Positions 13,468-31,650 are shown, counted from the stretch's first letter. The stretch is 41,218 nucleotides of DNA from Amphimedon queenslandica (GCF_000090795.2 NW_003546420.1:144374-185591); one strand, 5' to 3'. Notes: generated from the sequence alone by a model not told the origin. Numbers and translations are program-made.

Positions 13468-16400
13468 TCATGGTTCAACTTGTAACGAGACAGCATGACA
13501 CACACCATCATCAATCCATGGTGCCTCCATTATGAGGTGTCTCACTTTAGCATTGCTTGAATAATCAGTCAAATAGCTTAAAGTGTTCACTTGATATTGC
13601 TCAAAAAGGGTCAGCATTGCATCTCTAAGAGGGTGATCAGTAGATTCATCTTTTTCATTTACTACTTCTTTGCTGGCTGAGTCAGTAGTGCATTCCTCAT
13701 TGCTGTCCAGTAAGAGCTGCCTTGCTACAGCAGAGAGCCTGCAGATGGTTGATTCATCAAAGTCATACAGTGGTGAGTGTAGATGAACTGGACAAGAACT
13801 GAATAGAGTACCAGAAGTATCGGAATGAAGGCAGACCTCAACTCTAGGAGGGGGGGAAGAGGAGGGAGGATGAATAGGTAGTGTTACTCTTCTCTTCTGA
13901 GGTCTGGAGGGTAGAGTGGTGAAAGGAGACGTGAGAGAGAGAGTTGAAGAGGATAAAGATGACAAGCAATCTTCTTCAGTTTCGCTGTCATCAAAATGCT
14001 GCTCAAGAACAGGCAAACAATAATTATCACGATCTTCTTCTTCATCTTCTGCCACAACTGCCTCCTCACTTTGTTTTTTCTTAACTTCAGACTTTCTCTC
14101 AGGACTAGCTTGACTCATGCTGCTATCCAGTCCTATGGCACTGTCAGCTTTTATTGAGCTATCGCTATCAGAAGCACTGGTAATGGCCCCCTTGACTTGA
14201 AGGAACTCTTGACTTGGAGGAGATATTGATAACAAGAGAGGGTGAGTTACTGTGGTCGTCTTGTAGTTCACTTGGAGCATATCGCACAGACTTCTTGACA
14301 TAACCTCAGTAGAATGAAGCAGAGTGGAGTCATCATCATTTACTGGTGAAGTAGGCATTGACACAGAACACACTGATGCCCTGTGACTCCATTTATTCCT
14401 CTTTGTTTCTTTAGAAAAAGACTCGGACCTCATTCTCAATGACTTGTAGTCCTTCCAGTGAACAATGTTAGTCAGCAGCCAGCCAAGGTAAGGGACGCAC
14501 TGGACACGATTCTGGAGATTAATCTCCATTTCTCTTTGAACCTCATCGCTGTCAATAATGGCAGACAATCTCTGATACTTCCTACAACAATTAAAAATTC
14601 CAATAATTAAAACAGTCTGAATGATATCAAACAAACAAGTTCAAATGTTGCCAATGACGCAACGACCGCCAAACTAATATAAAGATGATGACGTCTTGTG
14701 TGCCACTATATGTTCATGTTCAATGAATCGTGTAAGAGTTCATGCACGCCATTAGCTACCATCGCTCCCATCAGTCTAACTCTCACTTAAGCATTAGCTA
14801 TTAGGTCTGCATCCTTTTCAGGATTATTGTACTAAAGCAATTTGCTAAACTTTTACCCCCTCCAAAATGCTTAGCTGCTCTTTTATCTCACTTACTTTCT
14901 TTTTTTGGACGGCACATGGTTCCAAGACCTCTTCAATCTAAACACGGCTTGACTCTGAAGCCCTGACAGTATTGCTTTCATTGAGTTGTAGTTGTGAAGT
15001 TTATAACATCTTCCGGCCAACTAAAGTAATATTAGAAACAATTCGTAAATTAATGAACATCAATGGTTGCTATGTGGATAGCGTTTACTACCAATTAGAG
15101 TAATTGTCTGCCCACACTTCTCTATAACAAATCCCAACACTAATTATTAACTCTTAATCAAGACACGCTGTCTCTATCACTCATTACCAACTACTACAAA
15201 TTACTACTCACTCAATTTCACTTCTCTTCCTCTCTCTCTCCTCCCTCTCCCTTTCTCTCTCTCTCTCCCTCTTCCTCTCTCTCTCTCTCTCTTCCTATAC
15301 TTACAGTGATGTATTTGCTGATCACTTTCCCCCTGGTCTGTAGACATCTTTCATGAACAACTTCAGTACAGACAATACAAGCAATCCGATTGAATGCTTG
15401 TATCATTGCCAGTACATTGGGCGAGGTAGATTGCTGTAAAAGAATATTAAAACACATTTAATAAAACATTATTAAAAAGTGTGACAGAGATCAGACAGGA
15501 GAATGGCCCTTTGAAAGTTGTTTGATAAAAGTGTAACCAGGCAACAAACAAACAAACAGAAGAATGTCACATAAGCACTAATAACACCAACAGGGACATT
15601 ATACCTCTTTTATCCATCATATGCCATTTATCCATCATATGCCATTTATTTGATATGTAACAATATACATTCCATGCATTGCCAAATTCACTTGAGTAAT
15701 TGCTACACTGTTATTTTTATTATCATCATTATTACTATTATTGTACCTTTGATTTCTTATTCATCCAAGCATTGTCTATCAGTTCAGATATTGAGATTTT
15801 GCGAAACATCTCAGAATCTATAAGTGATAATTCTTCGGCCAATATCTGTGGATCTTGAAGATATAGTTTTGAACAATTTGGCCGACTAAAGAGATCAGTT
15901 TTGCTCCTCTCTCCACTGTCCACCTGCTCCAATCCACTGGTCACTGAATGAATCCTCTTCCTTTGAAAGACTTTAAAGAGATTGCTGGACCCTGGGGACT
16001 TAGGCTGTGATACATACACAGTTTGACTCTTTCTGACATATTTATTTGGTAGAGAGCGAGGCAGACTAGCAGTAGAGACTTCGCTATGGAATGAATGTCC
16101 TCTTTTAAAAACATCTTTCTTGTTTGGTTTAGGTGAAGTATGGGCTGACAGTGAAGTGTTGGCATTCATGAGCTTTGCTGATAGAGCACGCGTAAATTTG
16201 TGAGCTTTGGGCGAGAAACTCATCAGTTTTGTTTTTTTAAGTGAAGAATTTCGAGAGGACGGAGACGACTTGACAACTTTATCGTTTTCCTTTAGATGAG
16301 ACGGAGAAAATGGAACTATTTCTTCATTTTGGTCTTCATCTTCGGGTGGGGCGCTTGACGAACGATGAAAAGAAAACCTCTTTATGTCTCTCGGACGGAA

Positions 16401-17021
16401 TGCCTCTCTCCTTCTGAGTGGTGAGGATTTGATTCGGTTCTTTGATGGCATGAACTGGGCGGTTTCTTTAGAAGAGAAAGTTTCTCCATGCCATTCTCTG
16501 GAGGGTCTTTGAATTCTAACAGTAGGAGGAGTAGGTTTGTCAGGAATAAGGATAGGCAGTCTAACGGGAAGGGAAGAAACTGTGTCTACTTGTGATAGAG
16601 ATGATATTCTCTGTAGCCATTCTTCATGATTGTCATCCTTGTTCATCTTATAATTAAAAAGGACATTGTCGCCTTCTTGTACAGTCAGCGTTAGCTTTCC
16701 TTCTCTCTCTTCCTTAGTCAGGCTGTCTTTTCTAAGCGAGTGAGTCCTAACATGTCTGAGCTGCCCGCCTTCATTCTTTGCCACCACCAGTTCACTATCA
16801 GTTAGATACAGCTTCACTACATCACTGGAATCAGTCTCTGCCTTGATCTCTGTGAACTCTTCTGCTAGCACACGCTGCGGCGAGACCAGCTCTGTCTCTT
16901 GCGGTCGCTGCGGGTTGGACTCTCTGTCCTTCGCCTGTCCCCCTTTCTTTTTGAACTTTTTCTTTTCCTCGGGCATCATTGGGAGAGGAGAAGAGAGGCT
17001 ACTGGCTGTTAGACTACACAT
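13468..17021 (-). CDS. PH and RasGEF domain protein with an insertion-split RasGEF domain
   Basis: Four exons keep phase and give about 880 residues: 15747-17021, 15305-15433, 14896-15020 and 13468-14581. The start is the ATG at 17021. Residues ~48-140 look like a PH domain (VVKLYLTDSELVVAKN ... EEWLQRI). A basic, serine-rich linker follows. The RasGEF catalytic core begins near 384 (DPQILAEELSLIDSEMFRKI) and continues with SPNVLAMIQAFN, the YNSMKAILSGLQS helix and VPYLGWLL. About 265 acidic, serine-rich residues then intervene before a stretch that resembles the usual end of the domain (LFEQYQVN...VRHLIMEAPW...SLQVEP). RasGEF proteins load GTP onto Ras-family GTPases. I see no REM domain. 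RalGPS also lacks one but carries its PH domain at the other end. The paralogue is not identified. Confidence 0.85.
15611..15648 (+). repeat. Two tandem copies of an 18-bp word in a PH-RasGEF intron
   Basis: TATCCATCATATGCCATT is followed immediately by the same 18 bases. The intron (15434-15746) contains no other recognisable feature apart from ATT-rich sequence. Confidence 0.8.
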
Positions 17022-17246
17022 GAACACCTTTTGAACTGCTGATAAGAAACGGACCTCCTGATCTCCTTAGGAGTTTAACAACTCATTTCCTGTCCCTGCG
17101 ATCAGCAGTGTAGGCTGCTGGGCCCATTTAGACTATACGTGCATTCCACACTACCTAATCTACTCATCTCTCTTGATAACAGTTTATCCGGTCCACCTAC
17201 ACCTCTCTCTGAAGGTGTGAACATTTAAAAAGGAGACACAACAAGT
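17022..17246. promoter_or_regulatory. Divergent promoter region of PH-RasGEF (-) and ethanolamine kinase (+)
   Basis: 225 bp separate the two start codons. No specific motif stands out. The assignment rests on gene geometry. Confidence 0.45.
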
Positions 17247-17821
17247 ATGGCTGCCAGCAGCAGCAGCAGGATTGAGAAGAGAACCAATGGTGGTCTGACC
17301 TGGAGCTATGTTCCAATTACAATCAATCCTAAGGAGCTACTATCATCTTTCAGGACACATTTATGTCCTCTTTTGAGGTGGGGGCAAGAAGAAGAGCTGT
17401 CTACAAAGGAATTTACTGATGGAATTACTAATACACTGATTGGTGTGTACCGTAGAGACAGAGGGAAAGATGATATGGTGCTAATTCGGTTTAACGGCCA
17501 AGACACAGAGATAATGATAGACAGGGTTAGAGAAATAACGACCATGTTACTACTGAGTGATCTCCGTCTCTCCACTAAGCTTCATTGTCAGTTTGATAAC
17601 GGGATAGCCTATGGGTATGTCCCCGGTCGACCAGTCACCATAGACGAGATGAGCGACCCTGCCATGTGTAGGAGGATTGCAAAGACCTTGGCAAGGTTTC
17701 ACAAAGTTCAGGTCCCGGAGAGTCTCTCAAACGGAAAGTCAAGACTATTGAATGAGTTTTTTACGTGGTTTGATAAGATACCTGATACATACAGCAAAGA
17801 TGAAGATAATGAAAAGTAATG

Positions 17822-17908
<87 letters not shown>

Positions 17909-18030
17909 GTTGTATTGAATTTTAAGGATTGGTACTTTTAGTATGTTTATACAATTGATGATGGCTTGAGCAGTTCAGTATATACAGTGAGGAGTGTGTG
18001 AGTGTATACACACACTGGAGTGTGTGATTA

Positions 18031-18090
<60 letters not shown>

Positions 18091-21000
18091 TTATAGTGAG
18101 TGAGTATGTGTGTGGATTGCATCATAGTGTAATTAGAGTAGCAATGTGACCAGTAACTATTGTACTGATGTACTAAGTATACTGTGGTATGGAGTGATGT
18201 TATCTGCTAATCATCTCCTTAACATTACACAATGAGAGGATTCTACTCAACTGAACAATGTTGCTCCTATATTTACTATTGTGCAATATCCTCGGCAGAT
18301 ATTTGAGATCATTTGGTGGATCTACTGATCCTTTGAAGAGAGAAGTAGAGGAGCTTACAATCGAATTAGAGAAACTATCGTCTCCACTTGTCTTATGTCA
18401 TAATGACCTCCTCTGTGGGAACATCATTTACAATGAAGAAGAAGGTACTATAATGGCAGCTGGACTATAGTGATAATAATAATATAATGGTATTCTTTTG
18501 ATAGATAATGTCTCATTTATTGATTTTGAATATGCTGGATTGAATCCAAGGGCATACGATATTGCTGATCATTTTTGTGAATTTGTTGGTAAGAAAGAAA
18601 GAGAGAGAGAGGGGGGAGAGAGAGAGGGGATAAAATGATTTCAATCTTTGTAAGCATGTTAATGTTTACAGTGTGACTCATTCTAGTGGTTTCTGTTTTA
18701 TTGAATGTTCCAGGAAATATAAATGTAATCAAAATGAGCTTGTGCAGCCATATAATCATGTTATTTTTTGAACAGAAAGAACGGGAATTTTTATTGTAAA
18801 CTTTCAATTTTGATATGATAACCATCATTTAGGGATCGATATTAAAGACATTGATTATACTAAATACCCAGGAGAAGAACTACAGAAGAAGTGGCTGAGA
18901 ATGTATTTAACTGAATTGAAAGGTATCCCTCGTTATCATTCCATGAATATTTATGAAATTATAATTTTATTCTCTCAACTACTAATTTATCACATTGATC
19001 AGCTTCTGTTGTTTTATAAAGCACTGTAATAGTCCTGAGTATTTTGTCAAAATTGAAAAGGAGAGAAATAATCATTTAAAAATTTTTTCTGATACATATA
19101 CATGTTCTTGTGTTGTGCAGAAAGTTTGAGCTGATTTTAATTAAAATCGGATTTTTAGTTGCTAATAATTCATGCCTTTTCTCTCATATATAATACACTG
19201 TTGGGTGTTTTACCACACAAGTACTTTTACTGCTTGAATATTTTAGGTACTAGTGATATCAGCGACACTGATCTGCACCAGCTGTATAGAGAAGTCAATA
19301 AATATGCTTTGGTATGTACTGAAGTGATAAGTATCTTAGAATGGAAATAATGTCTATAACTCGTTAATATTCAGGCAGCACACCTAATGTGGACAATATG
19401 GGGACTGATACAAGCTTCAATTGCTACCATTGACTTTGATTATTTGACGTAAGTTCATTGATAAATTATTATTGATGTGTAGTAAGTTTGAGCTGATTCC
19501 GACTTCAATTTTTCAAGTTACGGCCATTTTAAGAAAACGTCAAAATTCTGAAAAAATCCCTGTACTATAGCCCATGGTTTTTTCCAAAAAATGGCTCTGA
19601 AATCACCCTCAATTTTTATTCCATTTTCTGATACATATTGATGTACTTATGCTGTGTAGAAAGTTTGAGGTGATTCCGACTTCAATTTTTCAAGTTACGA
19701 CCATTTTAAAAAAATGGCAAAATTTTGGAAAATACCCAAGGCTATAGCCCATGGTTTTTTCCAAAAAATGGCTCCGAAATCACCCCCAATTTTTATTACA
19801 TTTTCTGATACACATTAATGTCCTTATGCTATGTAGAAAGTTTGAATTGATTCCGACTTCAATTTTTCAAGTTACGGTCATTTTGAGAAAACGTTGAAAT
19901 TCTGAAAAAATCTCTGTACTATAGCCCATGGTTTTTCCCAAAAAATGGCTCCGAAATCACCCCCAATTTTTATTACATTTTTTGATACATATTGATGTCC
20001 TTATGCTGTGTAGAAAGTTTGAGCTGATTCCAACTTCAATTTTTCAATTTATGGCTATTTTAAGAAAACGTCAAAATTCTGAAAAAATCCCTGTACTATA
20101 GCCCATGGTTTTTTCCAAAAAATGGCTCTGAAATCACCCTCAATTTTTATTCCATTTTCTGATACATATTGATGTACTTATGCTGTGTAGAAAGTTTGAG
20201 GTGATTCCGACTTCAATTTTTCGAGTTACGGCCATTTAAAAAAAACGTCAAAATTCTGAAAAAATCCCTGTACTATAGCCCATGGTTTTTTCCAAAAAAT
20301 GGCTCCGAAATCATCCCAATTTTTTATTACATTTTCTGATACATATTGATGTCCTTATGCTGTGTAGAAAGTTTGAGCTGATTCCGACTTCAATTTTTCA
20401 AGTTATGGCCATTTTAAGAAAACGTCAAAATTCTGAAAAAATCCCTGTACTATAGCCCATGGTTTTTTCCAAAAAATGGCTCCAAAATCACCCTCAATTT
20501 TTATTACATTTTCTGATACATATTGATGTACTTATGCTGTGTAGAAAGTTTGAGGTGATTCCGACTTCAATTTTTCGAGTTACGGCCATTTTAAAAAAAT
20601 GTCAAAATTCTGAAAAAATCCCTGTACTATAGCCCATGGTTTTTTCCAAAAAATGGCTCCGAAATCATCCCAATTTTTTATTACATTTTCTGATACATAT
20701 TGATGTCCTTATGCTGTGTAGAAAGTTTGAGGTGATTCCGACTTCAATTTTTCAAGTTACAGCCATTTTAAGAAAACGTCAAAATTCTAAAAAAATCCCT
20801 GTACTATAGCCCATGGTTTTTCCCAAAAAATGGCTCTGAAATCACCCCCCAATTTTTATTACATTTTCTAATACATATTGATGTCCTTATGCTTTGTAAA
20901 AAGTTTGAGCTGATTTCGACTTCAATTTTTCAAGTTACAGCCATTTTTAAAAATTGTCAAAATCTAACATGTAACTTAAATTTGCATATAAAACCTTTTA

Positions 21001-21098
21001 AAAGTTTGTCCTATCAATTGATGTCATTCATTATTAGGTACAGCAGTGTAAGATATAACGAATATTTGGCTAAAAAGGAACATTTCCTGTCCCTTTAA
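17247..21098 (+). CDS. ETNK: Ethanolamine kinase
   Basis: Seven exons keep phase and encode about 362 residues: 17247-17815, 18299-18444, 18505-18588, 18833-18922, 19247-19311, 19375-19448 and 21038-21098. The choline/ethanolamine kinase fold shows as LIRFNG, the Brenner motif LCHNDLLCGNIIY (catalytic Asp, metal-binding Asn), and the metal-binding Asp in FIDFEYAG. Other family words are NPRAYDIADHFCEF and the late HLMWTIWGLIQASIATIDFDY. Overall similarity is closer to ETNK1/2 than to choline kinase. The enzyme phosphorylates ethanolamine in the first step of the CDP-ethanolamine route to phosphatidylethanolamine. The last intron is 1.6 kb and consists almost wholly of repeat array B, so the final 20 residues lie far from the rest. 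That last exon (YSSVRYNEYLAKK) matches the family end, which supports the join. The stop faces that of KIF18 at 199 bp. Confidence 0.92.
17821..17908 (+). repeat. TAA microsatellite in first ethanolamine kinase intron
   Basis: An almost pure run of about 29 TAA/AAT triplets begins five bases after the exon 1 donor at 17816. Confidence 0.95.
18033..18089 (+). repeat. GT microsatellite in first ethanolamine kinase intron
   Basis: A (GT)n run of about 28 units, flanked on both sides by further TGTG/TATAG-rich sequence. Threonine/histidine-rich frames through it are artefacts. Confidence 0.95.
19062..19160 (+). repeat. Solo copy of the 180-bp repeat core in ethanolamine kinase intron 4
   Basis: TTTTCTGATACATATACATG, TTCTTGTGTTGTGCAGAAAG and TTTGAGCTGATTTTAATTAA align with the array core in the same orientation as array B. 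The hairpin block is missing. Confidence 0.75.
19470..20965 (+). repeat. Tandem array B of the 180-bp repeat (about 8 units) in the last ethanolamine kinase intron
   Basis: The same blocks as array A recur about eight times in direct orientation, with the hairpin block ATGGTTTTTTCCAAAAAATGG in each full unit. Neighbouring units form alternating variants (GAGGTGATTCCGA versus GAGCTGATTCCGA; ACCCTCAATTTTTATT versus CATCCCAATTTTTTATT). This suggests that a two-unit block was amplified. The array ends about 70 bp before the acceptor of the last exon. Confidence 0.95.
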
Positions 21099-21297
21099 AT
21101 CTTACACCTCTGGACTTTAAATAATAATAATTATAATTATATTACAGAAATAAATAATAATAACAACATTAATAATGACATTGACAATTAATAATAATAT
21201 CTTTCAATGAGATGGCAATAATCAAGTTGAAGTTGATTGGCTACGGGGATTAAAACTTCTAGAAATAGATCAAGATTAAAAAACACTATTATCATCA

Positions 21298-27360
<6,063 letters not shown>

Positions 27361-27757
27361 AATAAAATATATATTTTTACAATTATTAAGTCTACTGCCC
27401 CCACTCTCTCTCTTTTATCTCGGGCCCTCTTCCTTTGTCAGACAGAGGACAGGATGGAGTCCTTACCTGGAAACAATCCTCAAAGAGAAAGTGCTGATCA
27501 AACTATTCCTCGGACAAACTGACGACAAGGTTTTAATGATGATACTTGATATTGCAATGTCAATGTACAAAATTGTGTGACCGGCAGATTCAAATTTTCT
27601 AATTTTGATTGCCAAATTTAAAATAGAGCAATCTGATTGGTCAGTTTGGCAATTTAGCCACACCTACAATGTGTGGGCGTTAACTAAATCCATAGTTACG
27701 GTTACTTAGCAACCAAGCAACAAGATCTTGCAAGCACTGACTACAAGAGGATACAAG
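27361..27757. promoter_or_regulatory. Divergent promoter region of KIF18 (-) and the candidate axonemal gene (+), with an X-box-like site
   Basis: 397 bp separate the two start codons. At 27701-27713 the sequence GTTACTTAGCAAC is an inverted pair of RFX half sites (GTTACT and GTTGCT on the other strand) with a one-base spacer, 45 bp before the plus-strand ATG. RFX factors bind such X-boxes upstream of many ciliary genes. The rest of the interval shows no gene; a 150-codon plus frame overlapping it is a shadow of KIF18 exon 1. Confidence 0.45.
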
Positions 27758-29365
27758 ATGGCAAGCTACAAGCTGCCAATGTCCACCATTAGTCCAACGG
27801 ACAAGAGGAACGATCTCCACTTGACCAGCACTGGCATAGGACATACATACCGCCAAGAACCAGCAGCAAAAACTAGAAAAGTAGAATAGATATTAAATTA
27901 TTGACAATGTCAAGCATTCTTTTTGCTTTAGAGCTATCTATTAGAGCCACTTCCTGCAAAATATTCTCATCCTCATCCTCTATTTGCTGCTACTAGCATT
28001 GAGAGCACATACTCGCCTACAACAGCTACTGAGCATTGCTATAAACCAATCGATTACATTGAACAAAAGGACAGCATTTACAAAAGATCTCCGACACTCC
28101 ATAAGATAAACTACTTACTGCATGTAAAAGACAAGGTACATCCATAAATTATTATAATTATTATTAAAAAGTTGCACACATGCAAGTCAGTGAATGTCAC
28201 ACTCTGCTATTTTAGAAGAACTTGAACAGACCAGGCTGCAGCAGTCAGCCATAATTATACCGTATAGAGAAATGTTTAAAAAGTCACAAAACATGTTCAC
28301 ACTTTGATCTAATGAGCACTGATTCAGCTCAGTTGACAAATCTGAAAGTGTGAACACAGCCTTGAGCTGTAAATTGCTGCAATGTCAGATCAACAGTCTA
28401 AAGTGCTGCCATTAAAAGGCTGACATAGTTTCATGATCTAACCAATAGTCACTGTGTTAACTTCATCCACTTCCTCATCTTTAGCTAAATGAAAAGAGTT
28501 GGAGGAGACCACTGACTATGAGTCAACAGAGAAGCGAAATGAAAGACAATTATCAAGGAAAGAAGGATGACATCATAAGACGAACTGACCAATCAGATCC
28601 GATTGAAACGATACTAGCTGATCACCATAGCAATGGGCCAACAAAAGTAACAACAAAAACATTAATTATAAATGATATAGCACTTCCCCTCCTCTCTCTC
28701 TCTCTCCAGACAATAAATCCAACAGATACAAACAGACAATTGCAAGGACAGCCATTCAATGCCCTTGATCAAGCTATCCTTCATGTTCACCAACCATACT
28801 TGACTACTAACCACTGGTACCACAGGAGGTTTGGTAAAAGGGAGCTACAGAGCTATCCAAAGAAAGACATAGCCACTTACTGGTCCACTGAAGGATACCC
28901 ACAAGCTTGGGGACATGGACCAGCCATCAATCCATTGCCTAAGCTACCACACAGTGAAAGGACAGATAGACAAGGAACTAGTAGATTAACCTTTAGCCAA
29001 ACCAGAAGACAACCAGTACTTGTATCAAAGTGAGCCCAACTACATAAGAGAGGATTGGTAGTATTTAATTTATTATCTAGTGGATTGAAGACACAGTACT
29101 CCTCACAATTTACTGATCATTCTAAGAGGAACCCATTCCAAACATTAGTACCACCAACCTTTGCATCAACAGGTACATATACACACAGTAAAGACATATC
29201 CACCATTATGTATATGTACAATAAAACCATTTCCCCACTATTCTCTCATTCTCATTATTATCTGGTCATTATACAGTTATTGACACTGATCTGCTGGATA
29301 CAGTTCCCAACATGTACAAGACTACTAACCAGATCTATGGACACAGGGATCCACTCCATATCTAG
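27758..29365 (+). CDS. Unidentified protein with the look of a ciliary microtubule-associated protein
   Basis: Six exons fit with consistent phase: 27758-27880, 27932-28135, 28485-28646, 28710-29029, 29081-29172 and 29277-29365, giving about 329 residues. Exon 4 would hit a stop four bases after its donor if read through, so splicing to exon 5 is needed for the longer product. There is no signal peptide, membrane segment or long coiled coil. The protein is rich in Tyr, His, Pro, Thr and Asn, with short motifs such as LNEKSWRRPLTMSQQRSEM, NHWYHRRFGKREL, ATYWSTEGYPQAWGHG, NPFQTLVPPTFASTG and VPNMYKTTNQIYG. Such spaced aromatic/basic motifs are typical of microtubule inner proteins and SAXO/CFAP-type axonemal proteins, and an X-box-like site precedes the start. 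I could not name the family. The gene model is good; the functional idea is inference. Confidence 0.7.
28294..28356 (+). repeat. Inverted repeat in an intron of the candidate axonemal gene
   Basis: TGTTCACACTTT at 28294-28305 is matched by its exact reverse complement at 28345-28356, with a 39-base loop. The arms extend imperfectly (GATCT against AGATT). It could be a tiny foldback element or chance. The 349-bp intron holds nothing else recognisable. Confidence 0.6.
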
Positions 29366-29552
29366 TTGAAGAAATCATTGTATTTAATAATAATAATAAT
29401 AATAATTATTATTATTATTATTATTGATTTTTAAAGTAACTTATGATAGTAGAAATGTCTTGAGTGTTGTACAATAAACCTTGTATTAATCTTCTCTTAT
29501 CTTCATCTGTAGTATATTATTTGAATTATTACTATTATTAAATTTTATTTAT

Positions 29553-30998
29553 TTAACCTGACATTGACTGCAATGTTCTGCCAATTTCTTCAGGAACAAT
29601 GGCCTATAATAACACAGGCATAATTCACTCACACAAAAATAATCAAAATTAAACTGTTCTACCATCAGGAGGTAAGTTTAAGCTTCAAAACTCAATGATT
29701 TTAGAGGATACTTTAAGTACTTACTTTTCTTGACAGTTGAAGTGTCAAATTGGAAGGTGGAATGGATGACAGAGTTATGTTGTGATAAACATAAATTTTA
29801 TTAAAAAATGTCGAGTAAATAAGAACTGGTTTATTATGCTCAGAAGTAAAACCAAACATACCTAATGATAATAATAACTGTTTTATGTTTAAATTTTCAA
29901 TGCTTACCAGCACAAAATGCACAGACATTATCTTCAAACTTATACCTAACTACGTTACGCGAGTGATCAAGAATATAAGTGACACCATTCCATGAACAAA
30001 CAATAATCTCATCTTGACCGTCATTCTGAGGAGAGAGAGAGGGAGAGAGAGAGGGAGATAAAAAAGAAATAATAAAGTTCAATTTTTAAATGTTTACACT
30101 AACAGTGACATCCAGTTTAGAGATAGCAAATAAATTATGATCAACCTGATGCTCCCAAATCTTCTTTTCATCTTTCATAAAACGTATACAACCTAAAAAC
30201 AACAACAACAATAATAAAAACAACAACAATAATAATAAAAACAACAACAACAACAAATAACACTTACCCCCAAGGGTACACAATGCAACTATATTTGAGT
30301 GCTTTTGCTCTTCATCAAACAGATCAGATTTTGACGTCAAATCCCCAACTGCTTCAGTAACGGATGATGGACTATTCCTTTGAGCTATACCAACAATACC
30401 ATTCACATGAAGCCGGTATCTTGATAAAAGGGACTCTGAGCCTTTGAAAGAGGACCGACTGCTATTTCTACGTATTTTAGTTTCCAAGACATCACCAGTG
30501 GAGGAGTGTCTAGAAACTTTTGGTGTTTTATTTTGTTTAAGACTGACGGAGTCACTTGCCCTCCTCTTCTCCTCCGGCTCATTCTCTAAACTCATGTTAA
30601 TGTAGTTCTCCTTGTCTCCTCTGCCAGTGTCGCTGGAGTCTTGAATATCTTTAGTAGAATTATCTGATAACATTGAAGAGGAGGATATGGAGGGGAAGAG
30701 GTCCTCAACATTCTCTACATATTCCAGGGGAACGTAAGTACCGCCCACTTGAGACACAAGGAGTTGACTCCGCCCATCTGATGTCATGGTAACAGATAAT
30801 GAACCAATCTATGAGGATATTATAATAATATCCATTTTCCTCCCTCCCTCTCTCTCTCCTGACTTGTCTTTCCAGTGTTAATCTGTGACGTAACTCCAAC
30901 CTGTTAAAGTCGTTAGTCCAGCGGTAGACTCCAATATATCGGTCAGTGTGACCAACAAACAGTTCTTCCTTATTGTCAGGAGCTAGCATAACAGTACA

Positions 30999-31044
<46 letters not shown>

Positions 31045-31650
31045 CTGACCTATGCTGGCGATGATCATCACTTTAATATTAGGAGGCAGTTCCTGCGTGT
31101 GTACTGGCTCCACTGCACTACCTGTCCTTGACTTTGACTAATAATAATAATAATATTATTATTATTAATTAATTAATTAATTAATGCTTACTGAACGATA
31201 TAAGCTGAATATATAGCACATCCCCATTGCATTGATGCATATTAATTGAACCTATTAATAATAATAACTAATCAATCAATTATTATTAATGAATATTACC
31301 TTCCCTGTATTAAATAGATCACCAGTAGTGACACACGTTATCTGATAATATTAATGAATTAATAATTAATCAAATGGTTTATTTCTTACAGATCCTAATC
31401 CTGTTGCACTACGCCAGGGTTTTCCTGAAGTATTTCCTTTAAAAACTGACAACTGTCCTTCGACATTACCAATGATAAACTCATTGAGCTAACAGAAGAG
31501 ATTTATAACATGATGTTATTAAAATGATGCAAAAAATAAATAAATTACTCCATCTCCGTCCACATCTCCTAAAGTTAGAGCATGTGAGAAGTGATTTCCA
31601 GTAAATTCTAATTCCAGTCTATCAACAAATGATACAGAACGAGAATTCAT
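29553..31650 (-). CDS. ITFG2: ITFG2, KICSTOR complex subunit
   Basis: Eleven exons keep phase and give about 481 residues: 31549-31650, 31390-31488, 31300-31341, 31192-31251, 31050-31137, 30864-30982, 30268-30808, 30104-30192, 29908-30025, 29725-29861 and 29553-29603. It is an FG-GAP/beta-propeller protein. Strong matches to ITFG2 are ALTLGDVDGDG, FIIGNVEGQLSVFKG, ELFVGHTDRYIGVYRW, LFAISKLDVT, DEIIVCSWNGVTYILDH and NVCAFCAG. In mammals ITFG2 joins KPTN, SZT2 and KICS2 in KICSTOR, which anchors GATOR1 to lysosomes and restrains mTORC1 when nutrients are low. The large exon 7 holds a serine-rich disordered insert between propeller blades. Introns contain TAA and CAA/TAA microsatellites. The end (IVPEEIGRTLQSMSG) is poorly conserved but spliced in phase. 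It lies 120 bp upstream of the SLC35B1 stop. Confidence 0.92.

Noticed and set aside
17922-18125. His/Thr-rich minus-strand frame
   Set aside because: It is a translation of the GT microsatellite inside an intron.
29055-29369. Separate 104-codon gene after the candidate axonemal gene
   Set aside because: The segments 29081-29172 and 29277-29365 splice in phase to the upstream exons, and the apparent frame reads through an intron.
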